NCBI GenBank assembly: GCA_016794945.1
Contig: JAEUIX010000064.1
Span: 1-9,707, forward strand
DNA: 9,707 nt
From: Phycisphaerae bacterium
GTDB taxonomy: Bacteria; Planctomycetota; Phycisphaerae; Phycisphaerales; UBA1924
Direction: 5' to 3'
The position numbers were made by a program, and so were the translations under genes. Below, one piece after another: positions 1 to 7,308 of this stretch (the stretch's first letter is position 1; each line of letters starts with the position of its first letter). The notes under the pieces are model-generated. The model did no database searches, was not told where the DNA came from, and saw only the letters and a program-made list of their open reading frames with translations.

Positions 1-922
1 GGTCAGCGCGGCGGAGGTGGGCAAGAACCCGACGTCCGTGGACGTGCACCCCGAGGGCGACCTGATCGCCGTCGCGACGGGGCAGCCCGGCGAGCAACTG
101 GTGGTGGTGCCCGTGGCCAGGGACGGGTCGTTCGGCAAGGCGCTGTCGTGGGAGCTGCTGGGGATCGACGATCGGGCGGCGGTGGCGTCGAGCGTGGCGT
201 GGAGCCCCAACGGGCGGTACGTCGCGGTGGTGCTGCCGATGCGCGACGAGGTGGTGTTCTACGAGTTCACGCGCACGCTGAACAACGGGGGCATGGGCTT
301 TGCGCGGTACGGCGCGCCGGTGAAGGTGGGCAAGCACCCGTTCATGGGCCGCTTCTCGCCGGATGGGCGGCACTTCATCGTCAACGAACTGCACTGGGGC
401 GACCAGGTCGAGGGGTACCTGGTGGGTGCGCCGGCGGGCTCGCTGTCGGTGATCCGGCTCAGCTCGGTGCCGTCGCAGGTGATCGTGCCCGAGGGCGCGC
501 CTGAACCGAAGGTCGAGCACGCGGTGGTGTCGACCGCCGGCGTGGGCGTGTCGCCCGAGGGGCTGGCGATGAGCCCGGACGGGAACTGGGTGGTGACTGC
601 CAACCTGCGGCGCTCCATGCTGCCGACGGGCGACGCCCGCCTGACGCCCGGGGGTTCGGTCAGCCTGCTGTCGTTCGACCCGGGCACGGGGCAGCTGACT
701 TCACGCGGCGAATACGAGATCGGCGCGATGCCCGAGGGCATCACGTTCGACGCGGCCGGGCGCAACGTGGTCGTGACGCAGTTCCGCTCGTTCGATCCGA
801 ATTCGGTGGACGGCGAGCTGGCGTTCTTCAAGCTTGTGCCCGGCGAGAACGCTCGCCTGGTGCCCGGTGATTTCTACGTCGGCGTGGGCGTGGGCCCGCA
901 CGGCGTGGTGATCGTGCGGTAA
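1..922 (+). CDS. YncE/lactonase-like beta-propeller protein, 3' part
   Basis: The frame is open from base 2, so the gene starts before the window; 306 residues are visible and it stops at TAA 920-922. A GTG at 17 is in frame, but nothing marks it as the true start. Five blade-like repeats of the type hydrophobic-x-P-x-G followed by a hydrophobic strand are visible: VHPEGDLIAVAT (from base 44), WSPNGRYVAVVL (200), FSPDGRHFIVNE (353), MSPDGNWVVTAN (569) and FDAAGRNVVVTQ (746). This spacing and the SPDG-type turns are characteristic of seven-bladed YncE / 6-phosphogluconolactonase-fold propellers. No catalytic residues can be assigned, so a lactonase reaction is not claimed; it could equally be a binding or surface propeller. 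Whether it carries a signal peptide cannot be seen. The next gene follows after 151 bases on the same strand. Confidence 0.75.
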   Translation, partial: VSAAEVGKNPTSVDVHPEGDLIAVATGQPGEQLVVVPVARDGSFGKALSWELLGIDDRAAVASSVAWSPNGRYVAVVLPMRDEVVFYEFTRTLNNGGMGFARYGAPVKVGKHPFMGRFSPDGRHFIVNELHWGDQVEGYLVGAPAGSLSVIRLSSVPSQVIVPEGAPEPKVEHAVVSTAGVGVSPEGLAMSPDGNWVVTANLRRSMLPTGDARLTPGGSVSLLSFDPGTGQLTSRGEYEIGAMPEGITFDAAGRNVVVTQFRSFDPNSVDGELAFFKLVPGENARLVPGDFYVGVGVGPHGVVIVR

Positions 923-973
923 CGGCGACGGCGGCGGTTGCACGCGAGAAAGAACCGGCGGGCGGGTCGGGTG

Positions 974-993
974 CGCGCCCCGCGGGGGGCGCG
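974..993. repeat. Perfect 8-bp GC inverted repeat
   Basis: CGCGCCCC (974-981) and GGGGCGCG (986-993) are exact reverse complements around a GCGG loop. They lie in the 151-base gap between the propeller gene and the aminotransferase gene. There is no T-run after the stem, so a classical intrinsic terminator is not supported; a terminator without a U-tract, or chance in GC-rich DNA, are both possible. The direct repeat GGGTGCGC recurs nearby (about 969 and 1001). Confidence 0.35.
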
Positions 994-1061
994 GCGCGCC
1001 GGGTGCGCCCCTAACCTTGGTCATCGACCCGGCCGGCGCACGGCCGCGGGCGACCCGAGCC

Positions 1062-1066
1062 AGGAG
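1062..1066 (+). promoter_or_regulatory. Ribosome binding site of the aminotransferase gene
   Basis: AGGAG lies 7 bases before ATG 1074. It selects this ATG over the in-frame upstream TTG at 1017, which has no comparable site and would add 19 Arg/Ala-rich residues. Confidence 0.7.
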
Positions 1067-1073
1067 CACGCGC

Positions 1074-2468
1074 ATGAGCACGCTGACCGCCAGCACCCCG
1101 ACCGCCGGGAACGACCGGCGCACGCCCGCGATCCTGGGCGGCGCGCCGGCGGTGACGCTCGACCAGACCGAGGCGAACCGCTGGCCGATCATCACCGAGG
1201 AGGACGAGCGGGAAGTGCTGCGGGTGCTGCGGTCGGGGGAACTGTCGAGCGGGCACCTGCCGCGCGACATGGGGGGCTACCCGTGCCCGCACCCGGAGGT
1301 GCTGGCGCTGGAGTGCGAGTGGGCGCGGTACATGGGGCTGGAGGTCATGGACTTCCCCCTGCCCAACGGCAAGGTGTTCCAGGTGTCGGGGAACGTGCTG
1401 AGCCACAACAACGGCACGGCGGCGATCCTTGCGGGGCTGCACGCGATGGGGATCGGCGCGGGCGACGAGGTGATCGTGCCCAGCACGACGTGGTGGTCGA
1501 GCGTGCTGACGATCCTGCACGCCGGCGGCGTCCCGGTCTTCGCGGAGACCGATGAACAGACGCTGGCGCTGGACCCGGCGGACGTGGAGCGTCGCATCAC
1601 GCCCCGCACCAGGGCGGTGATCGTGACCCACCTGTTCGGCATCCCGGCGAAGATGGACGAACTGGTCGCGGTGTGCAGGAAGCACGGGCTGCTGCTGATG
1701 GAGGACGCCAGCCACGCGCACGGGGCGACGTACCACGGCACCAAGATCGGCCTGATCGGCGACGTTTCGGTCTTCTCGCTGCAGGTGAACAAGCTGGTGC
1801 CCTCGGCCGAGGGCGGCCTGCTGGTGTGCAAGGACCCGGAATTGATGCTGCGGGCGGCTCGGCTGGCGCAGTACGAGCGGCTGGTGCCGCTGCACCTGCT
1901 GGGCCACCCCGACGCGAGGTTCGCCGCGACGGGTTTCGGCTACAAGTTCCGCATGTCGCCCCTGTCGGCGGCGGTGGCGCGGGCGCAGCTGCGGCACCTG
2001 GACGAGCGCAACGCCAAGCGCAACGCCAACTGCATCTACCTGAGCAGGAAGCTCGCGGCGATGGGCTTCCAGACGTTCATGAGCGGCGACCCGGGGCTGG
2101 AGAACACCGAGCGCGTCTACTTCGAGTTCCTGGTTCGGTACGACCAGGCGCGGTTCAAGGCCCCGACCAAGGCCGTCGCCAAGGCGCTGCAGGCCGAGGG
2201 GTGCCAGGTGACGGCGCCGCGCTACCCGCTGCTGCACCAGCAGCCGGTCTTTACCGAGGGCGTGTGGGCCAAGCTCGCCCGGCTGGAGAACACGCCGGGG
2301 ATCACGCTGCCGACGTACGACCCCAACGCCCTGCCCCGCACCACGCAGGGCAACGGCACCTTGATCAAACTGCCCTCGTTCCCCAGCGCGACGAAGGAAC
2401 TGCTGGATCAGTACGCCGCGGCGTTCGAGAAGGTGATGGGCGCGATCGACAAGATCCCGACGGCCTGA
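1074..2468 (+). CDS. DegT/DnrJ/EryC1/StrS family PLP-dependent aminotransferase
   Basis: The 464-residue product is a fold-type I PLP enzyme of the sugar/cyclitol aminotransferase family. Landmarks in order: ITEEDEREVLRVLRSGELSSG (the usual N-terminal strand-helix, quoted only in part here), the cofactor-binding NNGTAA at 112-117, the PLP-contacting EDASHAHGA with Asp211, and the presumed Schiff-base lysine Lys240 in FSLQVNKLVPSAEGG, which aligns with the family's S-x-x-K...GEGG motif. A C-terminal small domain follows. Members are usually about 360-400 residues; the extra length includes about 20 residues at 91-111, between the helix ECEWARYMG and NNGTAA. The substrate cannot be read from the sequence: the family includes nucleotide-sugar and scyllo-inosose aminotransferases and a few dehydratases. 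No sugar-nucleotide genes adjoin it. It converges on the FHA gene with a 30-base gap. Confidence 0.9.
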   Translation: MSTLTASTPTAGNDRRTPAILGGAPAVTLDQTEANRWPIITEEDEREVLRVLRSGELSSGHLPRDMGGYPCPHPEVLALECEWARYMGLEVMDFPLPNGKVFQVSGNVLSHNNGTAAILAGLHAMGIGAGDEVIVPSTTWWSSVLTILHAGGVPVFAETDEQTLALDPADVERRITPRTRAVIVTHLFGIPAKMDELVAVCRKHGLLLMEDASHAHGATYHGTKIGLIGDVSVFSLQVNKLVPSAEGGLLVCKDPELMLRAARLAQYERLVPLHLLGHPDARFAATGFGYKFRMSPLSAAVARAQLRHLDERNAKRNANCIYLSRKLAAMGFQTFMSGDPGLENTERVYFEFLVRYDQARFKAPTKAVAKALQAEGCQVTAPRYPLLHQQPVFTEGVWAKLARLENTPGITLPTYDPNALPRTTQGNGTLIKLPSFPSATKELLDQYAAAFEKVMGAIDKIPTA

Positions 2469-2498
2469 GCCAGCGGCGGGGCGCACGCGGCGCGGGAG

Positions 2499-3065
2499 TT
2501 ACTTCTTCTTGCCGCCGGGCGCATCGTCGTCTTCCTCGTCGAGGCGCTTCAGCAGGTCGCTGAAGTCCTCATCGTCGTCGAGGAGCGACTTCTTACCGCC
2601 CTTCGCGGGTGGCTGGCCGCCGGAGGACGGGGGCGTGGCGCCGGGAACGGGCTTGGGCGGCACCATGGCGATGGTGGGGGGACGGGCGCCGGCGCCCTTG
2701 GGGCCTTCGCCGTCGTCGTCTTCGCCGATGACGCCGGCGGCGTAGGCGTCCTTGGCGTCGATCTCCTTGGGGAAGCCGTCGATGCGGACGACGAAGACCA
2801 CGGGGCCGACGGCCAGAAGGTCGCCCGGGGCGAGCTCGGCCTCACGGACGCGCTTGGAATTGACGAACGTGCCGTTGGAGGAGCCGAGGTCCTTGACCGT
2901 GACCTCGTCCTCATCCCAGGTCAGCTCGCAGTGGCGGCGCGAGATGCTGGCGATGGGGATGCGGATCTTGGCGTGCTCGTCGCGGCCGATGACCGAGCCG
3001 CTGGCGGTGAGCTTGATTTCCTTGGAGGTGCCGTCGCCCTTGACCATGACCAGCGATACTTCCAC
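2499..3065 (-). CDS. FHA-domain protein with acidic C-terminal tail
   Basis: The 188-residue product starts at GTG 3065, chosen because GAAAGGA lies 6 bases upstream; an in-frame ATG at 3110 has no such site. Residues about 3-94 form a forkhead-associated domain with the expected conserved positions: Gly27-Arg28, Ser42, His45 and SSNGT at 62-66. In this family those residues bind phosphothreonine peptides. Residues about 107-157 are Pro/Gly/Ala-rich linker. The last 29 residues are strongly acidic (LLDDDEDFSDLLKRLDEEDDD) and end in GGKKK. There is no signal peptide or membrane segment, so it is probably cytoplasmic. No Ser/Thr kinase or phosphatase gene is in the window, so its partner is unknown. 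It is divergent from hemW and convergent with the aminotransferase gene. Confidence 0.88.
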   Translation of the reverse strand: MEVSLVMVKGDGTSKEIKLTASGSVIGRDEHAKIRIPIASISRRHCELTWDEDEVTVKDLGSSNGTFVNSKRVREAELAPGDLLAVGPVVFVVRIDGFPKEIDAKDAYAAGVIGEDDDGEGPKGAGARPPTIAMVPPKPVPGATPPSSGGQPPAKGGKKSLLDDDEDFSDLLKRLDEEDDDAPGGKKK

Positions 3066-3071
3066 GGCAGG

Positions 3072-3078
3072 TCCTTTC
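3072..3078 (-). promoter_or_regulatory. Ribosome binding site of the FHA gene
   Basis: Read on the minus strand this is GAAAGGA, with the AGGA core 6 bases ahead of GTG 3065. It decides the GTG start. A short G/C palindrome (3078-3092) touches its upstream edge and could fold next to it. Confidence 0.6.
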
Positions 3079-3111
3079 GCCCCCGGGGGGCGGACACCCA
3101 CTCCGCACAAG

Positions 3112-3135
3112 CGCGCCGGCGGGGCCGCCGGCGCG
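3112..3135. repeat. 24-base perfect GC palindrome in the FHA/hemW divergent gap
   Basis: The 11-base arm 3112-3122 (CGCGCCGGCGG) is the exact reverse complement of 3125-3135, with only GG between the arms. It sits 47 bases before the FHA start codon and 69 bases before the hemW start used here. It could be an operator for a dimeric regulator, a leader hairpin, or chance in GC-rich sequence. Confidence 0.4.
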
Positions 3136-3137
3136 TC

Positions 3138-3151
3138 TCAACAATAGCAGA
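3138..3151. promoter_or_regulatory. AT-richer patch, candidate divergent -10 elements
   Basis: A small AT-richer island (TCAACAATAGCAG) stands out in the divergent gap. On the minus strand it reads TATTGT, four of six matches to the -10 consensus and oriented to the FHA gene. On the plus strand AACAAT is oriented to hemW. No good -35 hexamer is visible for either, so this is only a candidate. If the minus-strand box is used, the 24-base palindrome would fall at or near the start of the FHA transcript. Confidence 0.25.
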
Positions 3152-3203
3152 TCCTCTCGGGGGGATGTCGGGAGGGGTCACGGGCACGGGAGACGCAGCG
3201 GGC

Positions 3204-4508
3204 ATGAACGGGCCGGTCGGCATCACGGTGTCGGGGAGCGGTCCGGGCGGCGGCGTGCCCGGGTGGGCCTCGGCCCGGGCGGCCCTGGCCGGGGCGCATG
3301 GGCCCGTGCGGTCGCTGTACGTGCACACGCCGTTCTGCGCGCACAAGTGCCACTACTGCGATTTCTACTCGTTCGTGGACCAGCGCGACCAGCAGGGCGC
3401 GTTCGTCGAGCGGCTGATCGAGGAGCTGCAAGCCCAGGCGCCGCTGGCCGGGGGAGCTCCGCTGCGGACGATCTTCGTGGGCGGGGGGACGCCGAGCCTG
3501 CTGCGGGCGGACCTGTGGCGGCGGCTTCTTGCGGCGATGGAGGGTCTGTTCGACCTGTCGCTGATCCGGGCCGGCGTTGGGGAGTTCACGGTCGAGTGCA
3601 ACCCCGAGTCGGCCACGGCCGAGCTGCTGGGCGTGCTGCGGGCCGGGGGCGTCAACCGCGTGAGCATGGGGGCGCAGTCGTTCCAGGAGCGCCACCTGCG
3701 GACGCTGGAGCGGCGGCACGACCCCGAGCGTGTCGCGGCGGCGCTGGAACTTGCCGAGGGCGCGGGCATCGCGCGCCGCAGCATCGACCTGATCTACGCC
3801 GTGCCGGGCCAGACGCTGGGGGAATGGGAGGCGGACGTGCGTCGGGCCCTGGCGCTGGGCACCACCCACCTGTCGTGCTACAACCTGACGTACGAGCCGA
3901 ACACCGCGATGACGGTGCGGCTGAAGCGCGGCGAGTTCACGCCCGTCGACGACGACCTGGAGGCCGACATGTTCGAGCTGGCCGGCACGCTGCTGGCCGA
4001 GCGCGGCCTGGAGCGGTACGAGGTGAGCAACTACGCGCTGGGGGGTATCGGCGGCGGACACGCCTGCGCGCACAACCTCGCGTACTGGCGGCAGGAAGCG
4101 TGGCTGGCGGCGGGCCCGAGCGCCTCGGGCCACGTCTGGGCCGGGGCCGGCCGCCGGGGTGGCGGGCATCGCTGGAAGAACGCGCCGAACCTCGGCGCGT
4201 ACCTGGCGCAGAGCGACGGTGGCTACGCGCCGGTGGCCGAGCACGAAGGGCCGGACCCGGCGCGGGCGGTGCGCGAGCGGATCATGACCGGTGTTCGATT
4301 GAGCGAGGGGCTCGACACCGCGGAAATCACGGCCGACGCCGAGGCCGCCGTGTCGGGCGCAGGCCAGCGGTTGGCACTGATCGCGGCGGAACTGGAAGCG
4401 GACGGGTGGCTGACCACCGCCGGCGGGCGGTGGAAGGTGACGCCGCGCGGGTGGCTGGGAGCGGATTTCGTGGCGAGGCGGCTGATGGGGTGCGTGGGCG
4501 GGGCGTGA
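3204..4508 (+). CDS. hemW: Radical-SAM heme chaperone HemW
   Basis: HemW is a radical-SAM family protein that binds heme and delivers it to hemoproteins; it was long annotated as oxygen-independent coproporphyrinogen oxidase-like. The 434-residue product shows the [4Fe-4S]/SAM motif CAHKCHYCDF with Cys45, Cys49 and Cys52, the glycine-rich SAM contact GGGTP (93-97), VECNPES, RVSMGAQSF, DLIYAVPGQT and LSCYNLTYEPNT. HNLAYW at 290-295 matches the HNxxYW heme-binding signature that separates HemW from the true oxidase HemN. The C-terminal part (ERIMTGVRLSEGLD, then a winged-helix-like segment) is also HemW-like. The region after HNLAYW reads GPSASGH rather than the commoner GxGAH. The start is uncertain: ATG 3204 has GGGAG 11 bases upstream, while in-frame ATG 3165 would add 13 residues. 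Either gives a longer Gly-rich N-terminus than usual. It ends 15 bases from the convergent NtrC-type gene. Confidence 0.93.
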   Translation: MNGPVGITVSGSGPGGGVPGWASARAALAGAHGPVRSLYVHTPFCAHKCHYCDFYSFVDQRDQQGAFVERLIEELQAQAPLAGGAPLRTIFVGGGTPSLLRADLWRRLLAAMEGLFDLSLIRAGVGEFTVECNPESATAELLGVLRAGGVNRVSMGAQSFQERHLRTLERRHDPERVAAALELAEGAGIARRSIDLIYAVPGQTLGEWEADVRRALALGTTHLSCYNLTYEPNTAMTVRLKRGEFTPVDDDLEADMFELAGTLLAERGLERYEVSNYALGGIGGGHACAHNLAYWRQEAWLAAGPSASGHVWAGAGRRGGGHRWKNAPNLGAYLAQSDGGYAPVAEHEGPDPARAVRERIMTGVRLSEGLDTAEITADAEAAVSGAGQRLALIAAELEADGWLTTAGGRWKVTPRGWLGADFVARRLMGCVGGA

Positions 4509-4523
4509 ACCCGGATGCGCACC

Positions 4524-4526
<3 letters not shown>
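4486..4526. repeat. Inverted repeat spanning two convergent stop codons
   Basis: Arms 4486-4494 (TGGGGTGCG) and 4518-4526 (CGCACCTCA) pair over nine positions with one G-U wobble on the plus-strand RNA and a 23-base loop. The element covers the hemW stop (4506-4508) and the stop of the leftward regulator gene (4524-4526). The position suits a shared terminator for convergent genes, but no T-run follows on either side. Confidence 0.3.
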
Positions 4527-5981
<1,455 letters not shown>

Positions 5982-5989
5982 CGGACCAG

Positions 5990-5995
5990 AGGATA
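5990..5995 (-). promoter_or_regulatory. Candidate -10 box directly before the NtrC-type gene
   Basis: On the minus strand TATCCT ends 8 bases before ATG 5981, inside the 23-base gap after ruvC. It matches the -10 consensus at four of six positions. A transcript starting at the normal distance would begin at or next to the ATG, i.e. leaderless, which fits the missing Shine-Dalgarno sequence. There is no convincing -35 hexamer. Confidence 0.3.
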
Positions 5996-6004
5996 CGTCG
6001 GCGG

Positions 6005-6514
6005 TCAGCGGCCGTGGCGCGTCAGCGCGCACAGGCCGACGGCCAGCGCGTCGGCGACGTCGGGGGGCTTGGGGATCGTCGGCAGGCCGAAGACGTCGCG
6101 CACGGCGCGCTGCATCTGCTCCTTGCCGGCGTGGCCGTGGCCGGTCAGCGACTTCTTGACCTCGGTCGGTCGCAGTTCGACCAGTTCGAGCCCGGCCCGG
6201 CGGATGGCCAGCAGCAGCACGCCCCTCGCGTGGCCCATGACGATGGCCGTGGCCGGGTGCTTGTAGTGGGCAAAGAGCATCTCGACCGCGACGGCCGCGG
6301 GCCGCAGGCGGTCGAGCAGCGCGCGGAAGTCGTGGTCGAGTTCGGCCAGGCGGTCGGGCACGGGTGCGCGGGGGTCGAGGCGGATCACCCCGGCCTCGAC
6401 CAGTCCGACGCGTTCGGGCGCGCGGTGGCGGGCGGATCCGGATGCCGGCGCGGCGCGCTCGACGCACCCGTAGCCGGTGAGGCGGAGGCCGGGATCGATG
6501 CCGAGGATGCGCAT
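6005..6514 (-). CDS. ruvC: Crossover junction endodeoxyribonuclease RuvC
   Basis: RuvC is the dimeric, metal-dependent nuclease that resolves Holliday junctions with the RuvAB branch-migration motor. The 169-residue product has the RNase H-like fold landmarks: ILGIDPGLRLTGYG with catalytic Asp7, AVAVEMLF with Glu78, MGHARGV, and PPDVADALAVG with Asp152 and Asp155, matching E. coli Asp7, Glu66, Asp138 and Asp141. Phe81 corresponds to the junction-probing aromatic residue Phe69. About 12 extra Ala/Pro/Ser/Arg-rich residues lie near 21-34. The C-terminus stops soon after the last catalytic Asp, so it is shorter there than the E. coli protein. ATG 6514 has no Shine-Dalgarno sequence and lies 7 bases after the ribE stop, so translational coupling is likely. 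ruvA and ruvB are not in the window. Confidence 0.95.
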   Translation of the reverse strand: MRILGIDPGLRLTGYGCVERAAPASGSARHRAPERVGLVEAGVIRLDPRAPVPDRLAELDHDFRALLDRLRPAAVAVEMLFAHYKHPATAIVMGHARGVLLLAIRRAGLELVELRPTEVKKSLTGHGHAGKEQMQRAVRDVFGLPTIPKPPDVADALAVGLCALTRHGR

Positions 6515-6521
6515 GGGCGTG

Positions 6522-7151
6522 TCAGGTCGCTGGCTGGCCGAGCGGGTAGTGCCTGAGCGCGTGAACGACGGCCTTGACCAGCACGTCGGCCTCGATGTTC
6601 ACGGCGCCGCTGGGGCGGAGCGCCCGGAGGGTCGTCCGCTCGAGCGTCGTGGGGATCAGGGCCACCTCGAACCAGCACTCGGCCGGCCGGACGTCGGCGA
6701 TGGTCAGCGACACCCCGTCCACGCACACGCTGCCCTTGGGGACCATGTACGGCATCAGCGCCGGCGGGGGGGCGATGCGGATGCGCCACTGGCCCGAGGT
6801 CTCCGCACGGTCGACGCGCCCGACGCCGTCAACGTGGCCCTGCACGAAGTGGCCGCCCATGAGCGTGCTGGCGGTGACGGCGTGCTCGAGGTTGACCGCG
6901 TCGCCGGGCGTCAGGGCGCCCAGCGTGGTCTTGTCGAGCGTTTCGGGGACGACATCGAACGCCAACGCCGTTCCGCCCGGCGATGCGCGGGGCGGCTCGG
7001 CGACGGTGAGGCAGCAGCCGCTGACGGCGATGGAGTCGCCCGGGGCGGGGCGGTGGTCCCAGCCCGGGCAGCGCACGATCAGCCGCCGGCCCGCGGGCGT
7101 CGGGGTGAGCGACTCGAGCACGCCGGTGGACTGAACCAGGCCGGTGAACAT
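6522..7151 (-). CDS. ribE: Riboflavin synthase, alpha chain
   Basis: Riboflavin synthase converts two 6,7-dimethyl-8-ribityllumazine molecules into riboflavin and a pyrimidine product, the last step of the pathway. The 209-residue product has the two tandem lumazine-binding barrels of the family. The first (1 to about 97) opens with the invariant MFTGLVQ and contains GDSIAVSGCCLTV (38-50) and the TLDKTTLGAL / AVNLE stretch. The second (about 98-200) contains GGHFVQGHVDG (99-109), KGSVCVDGVSLT (139-150) and AVNIEADVLVK. Length is normal for the family (about 200-215). The start at ATG 7151 is fixed by the conserved MFTG, although no Shine-Dalgarno sequence precedes it. It is the first gene of the leftward ribE-ruvC-regulator cluster. 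The symbol ribC is also used for this enzyme. No other riboflavin genes are in the window. Confidence 0.96.
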   Translation of the reverse strand: MFTGLVQSTGVLESLTPTPAGRRLIVRCPGWDHRPAPGDSIAVSGCCLTVAEPPRASPGGTALAFDVVPETLDKTTLGALTPGDAVNLEHAVTASTLMGGHFVQGHVDGVGRVDRAETSGQWRIRIAPPPALMPYMVPKGSVCVDGVSLTIADVRPAECWFEVALIPTTLERTTLRALRPSGAVNIEADVLVKAVVHALRHYPLGQPAT

Positions 7152-7158
7152 CGGGCCA

Positions 7159-7183
7159 AGCGTAGACGCGGCCCCCGACCATA
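7159..7183 (-). promoter_or_regulatory. Candidate promoter elements for the ribE cluster
   Basis: Two minus-strand hexamers resemble -10 boxes. TACGCT (7164-7159) ends 7 bases before ATG 7151 and keeps the three most conserved -10 positions (first T, second A, last T). TATGGT (7183-7178) matches four of six and would give a leader of about 20 bases. Neither has a recognisable -35. The downstream box would again make a leaderless transcript. I cannot decide between them. Confidence 0.25.
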
Positions 7184-7236
7184 CCCCCACCCGGCGGGCG
7201 GCGGAACCCGGGCCGGACGGGCCGGTCCGGAATCCG

Positions 7237-7242
7237 TATCAT
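7237..7242 (+). promoter_or_regulatory. Candidate -10 box for the lipoprotein gene
   Basis: TATCAT matches the -10 consensus at five of six positions and stands out in a GC-rich divergent gap. Transcription starting about 7 bases later would give a leader of about 60 bases to ATG 7309, or about 24 to GTG 7273. The -35 position (about 7214-7219, CGGACG) is poor. Confidence 0.35.
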
Positions 7243-7295
7243 GCCCCCGCGTCGCGCCGACGGAGCGCGGCGGTGAGAAACGCCGTGGGTCGCCT

Positions 7296-7299
7296 GGAG
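7296..7299 (+). promoter_or_regulatory. Ribosome binding site for ATG 7309
   Basis: GGAG lies 9 bases before ATG 7309. A competing GGAG (7262-7265) lies 7 bases before the in-frame GTG 7273, so the start of the lipoprotein gene remains open between the two. Confidence 0.45.
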
Positions 7300-7308
7300 C
7301 CTCGTCGC

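Noticed and set aside
993..1000. GGCGCGCC palindrome
   Set aside because: An eight-base GC palindrome is expected by chance in this composition and has no partner or context.
1012..1017. TAACCT as a possible -10 box for the aminotransferase gene
   Set aside because: Only three of six positions match, there is no -35, and it is far from any distinguishing feature.
1011..2486. Long open frame antisense to the aminotransferase gene
   Set aside because: Its translation is Arg/Gln/His/Val-rich without recognisable motifs, and the opposite strand encodes a clear PLP enzyme. GC-rich codon bias creates such shadow frames.
4374..4389. TTGGCAC, reminiscent of a sigma-54 -24 element
   Set aside because: It lies inside hemW coding sequence and has no TTGC-type -12 element at the required spacing. 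No sigma-54 promoter was found in the intergenic gaps.
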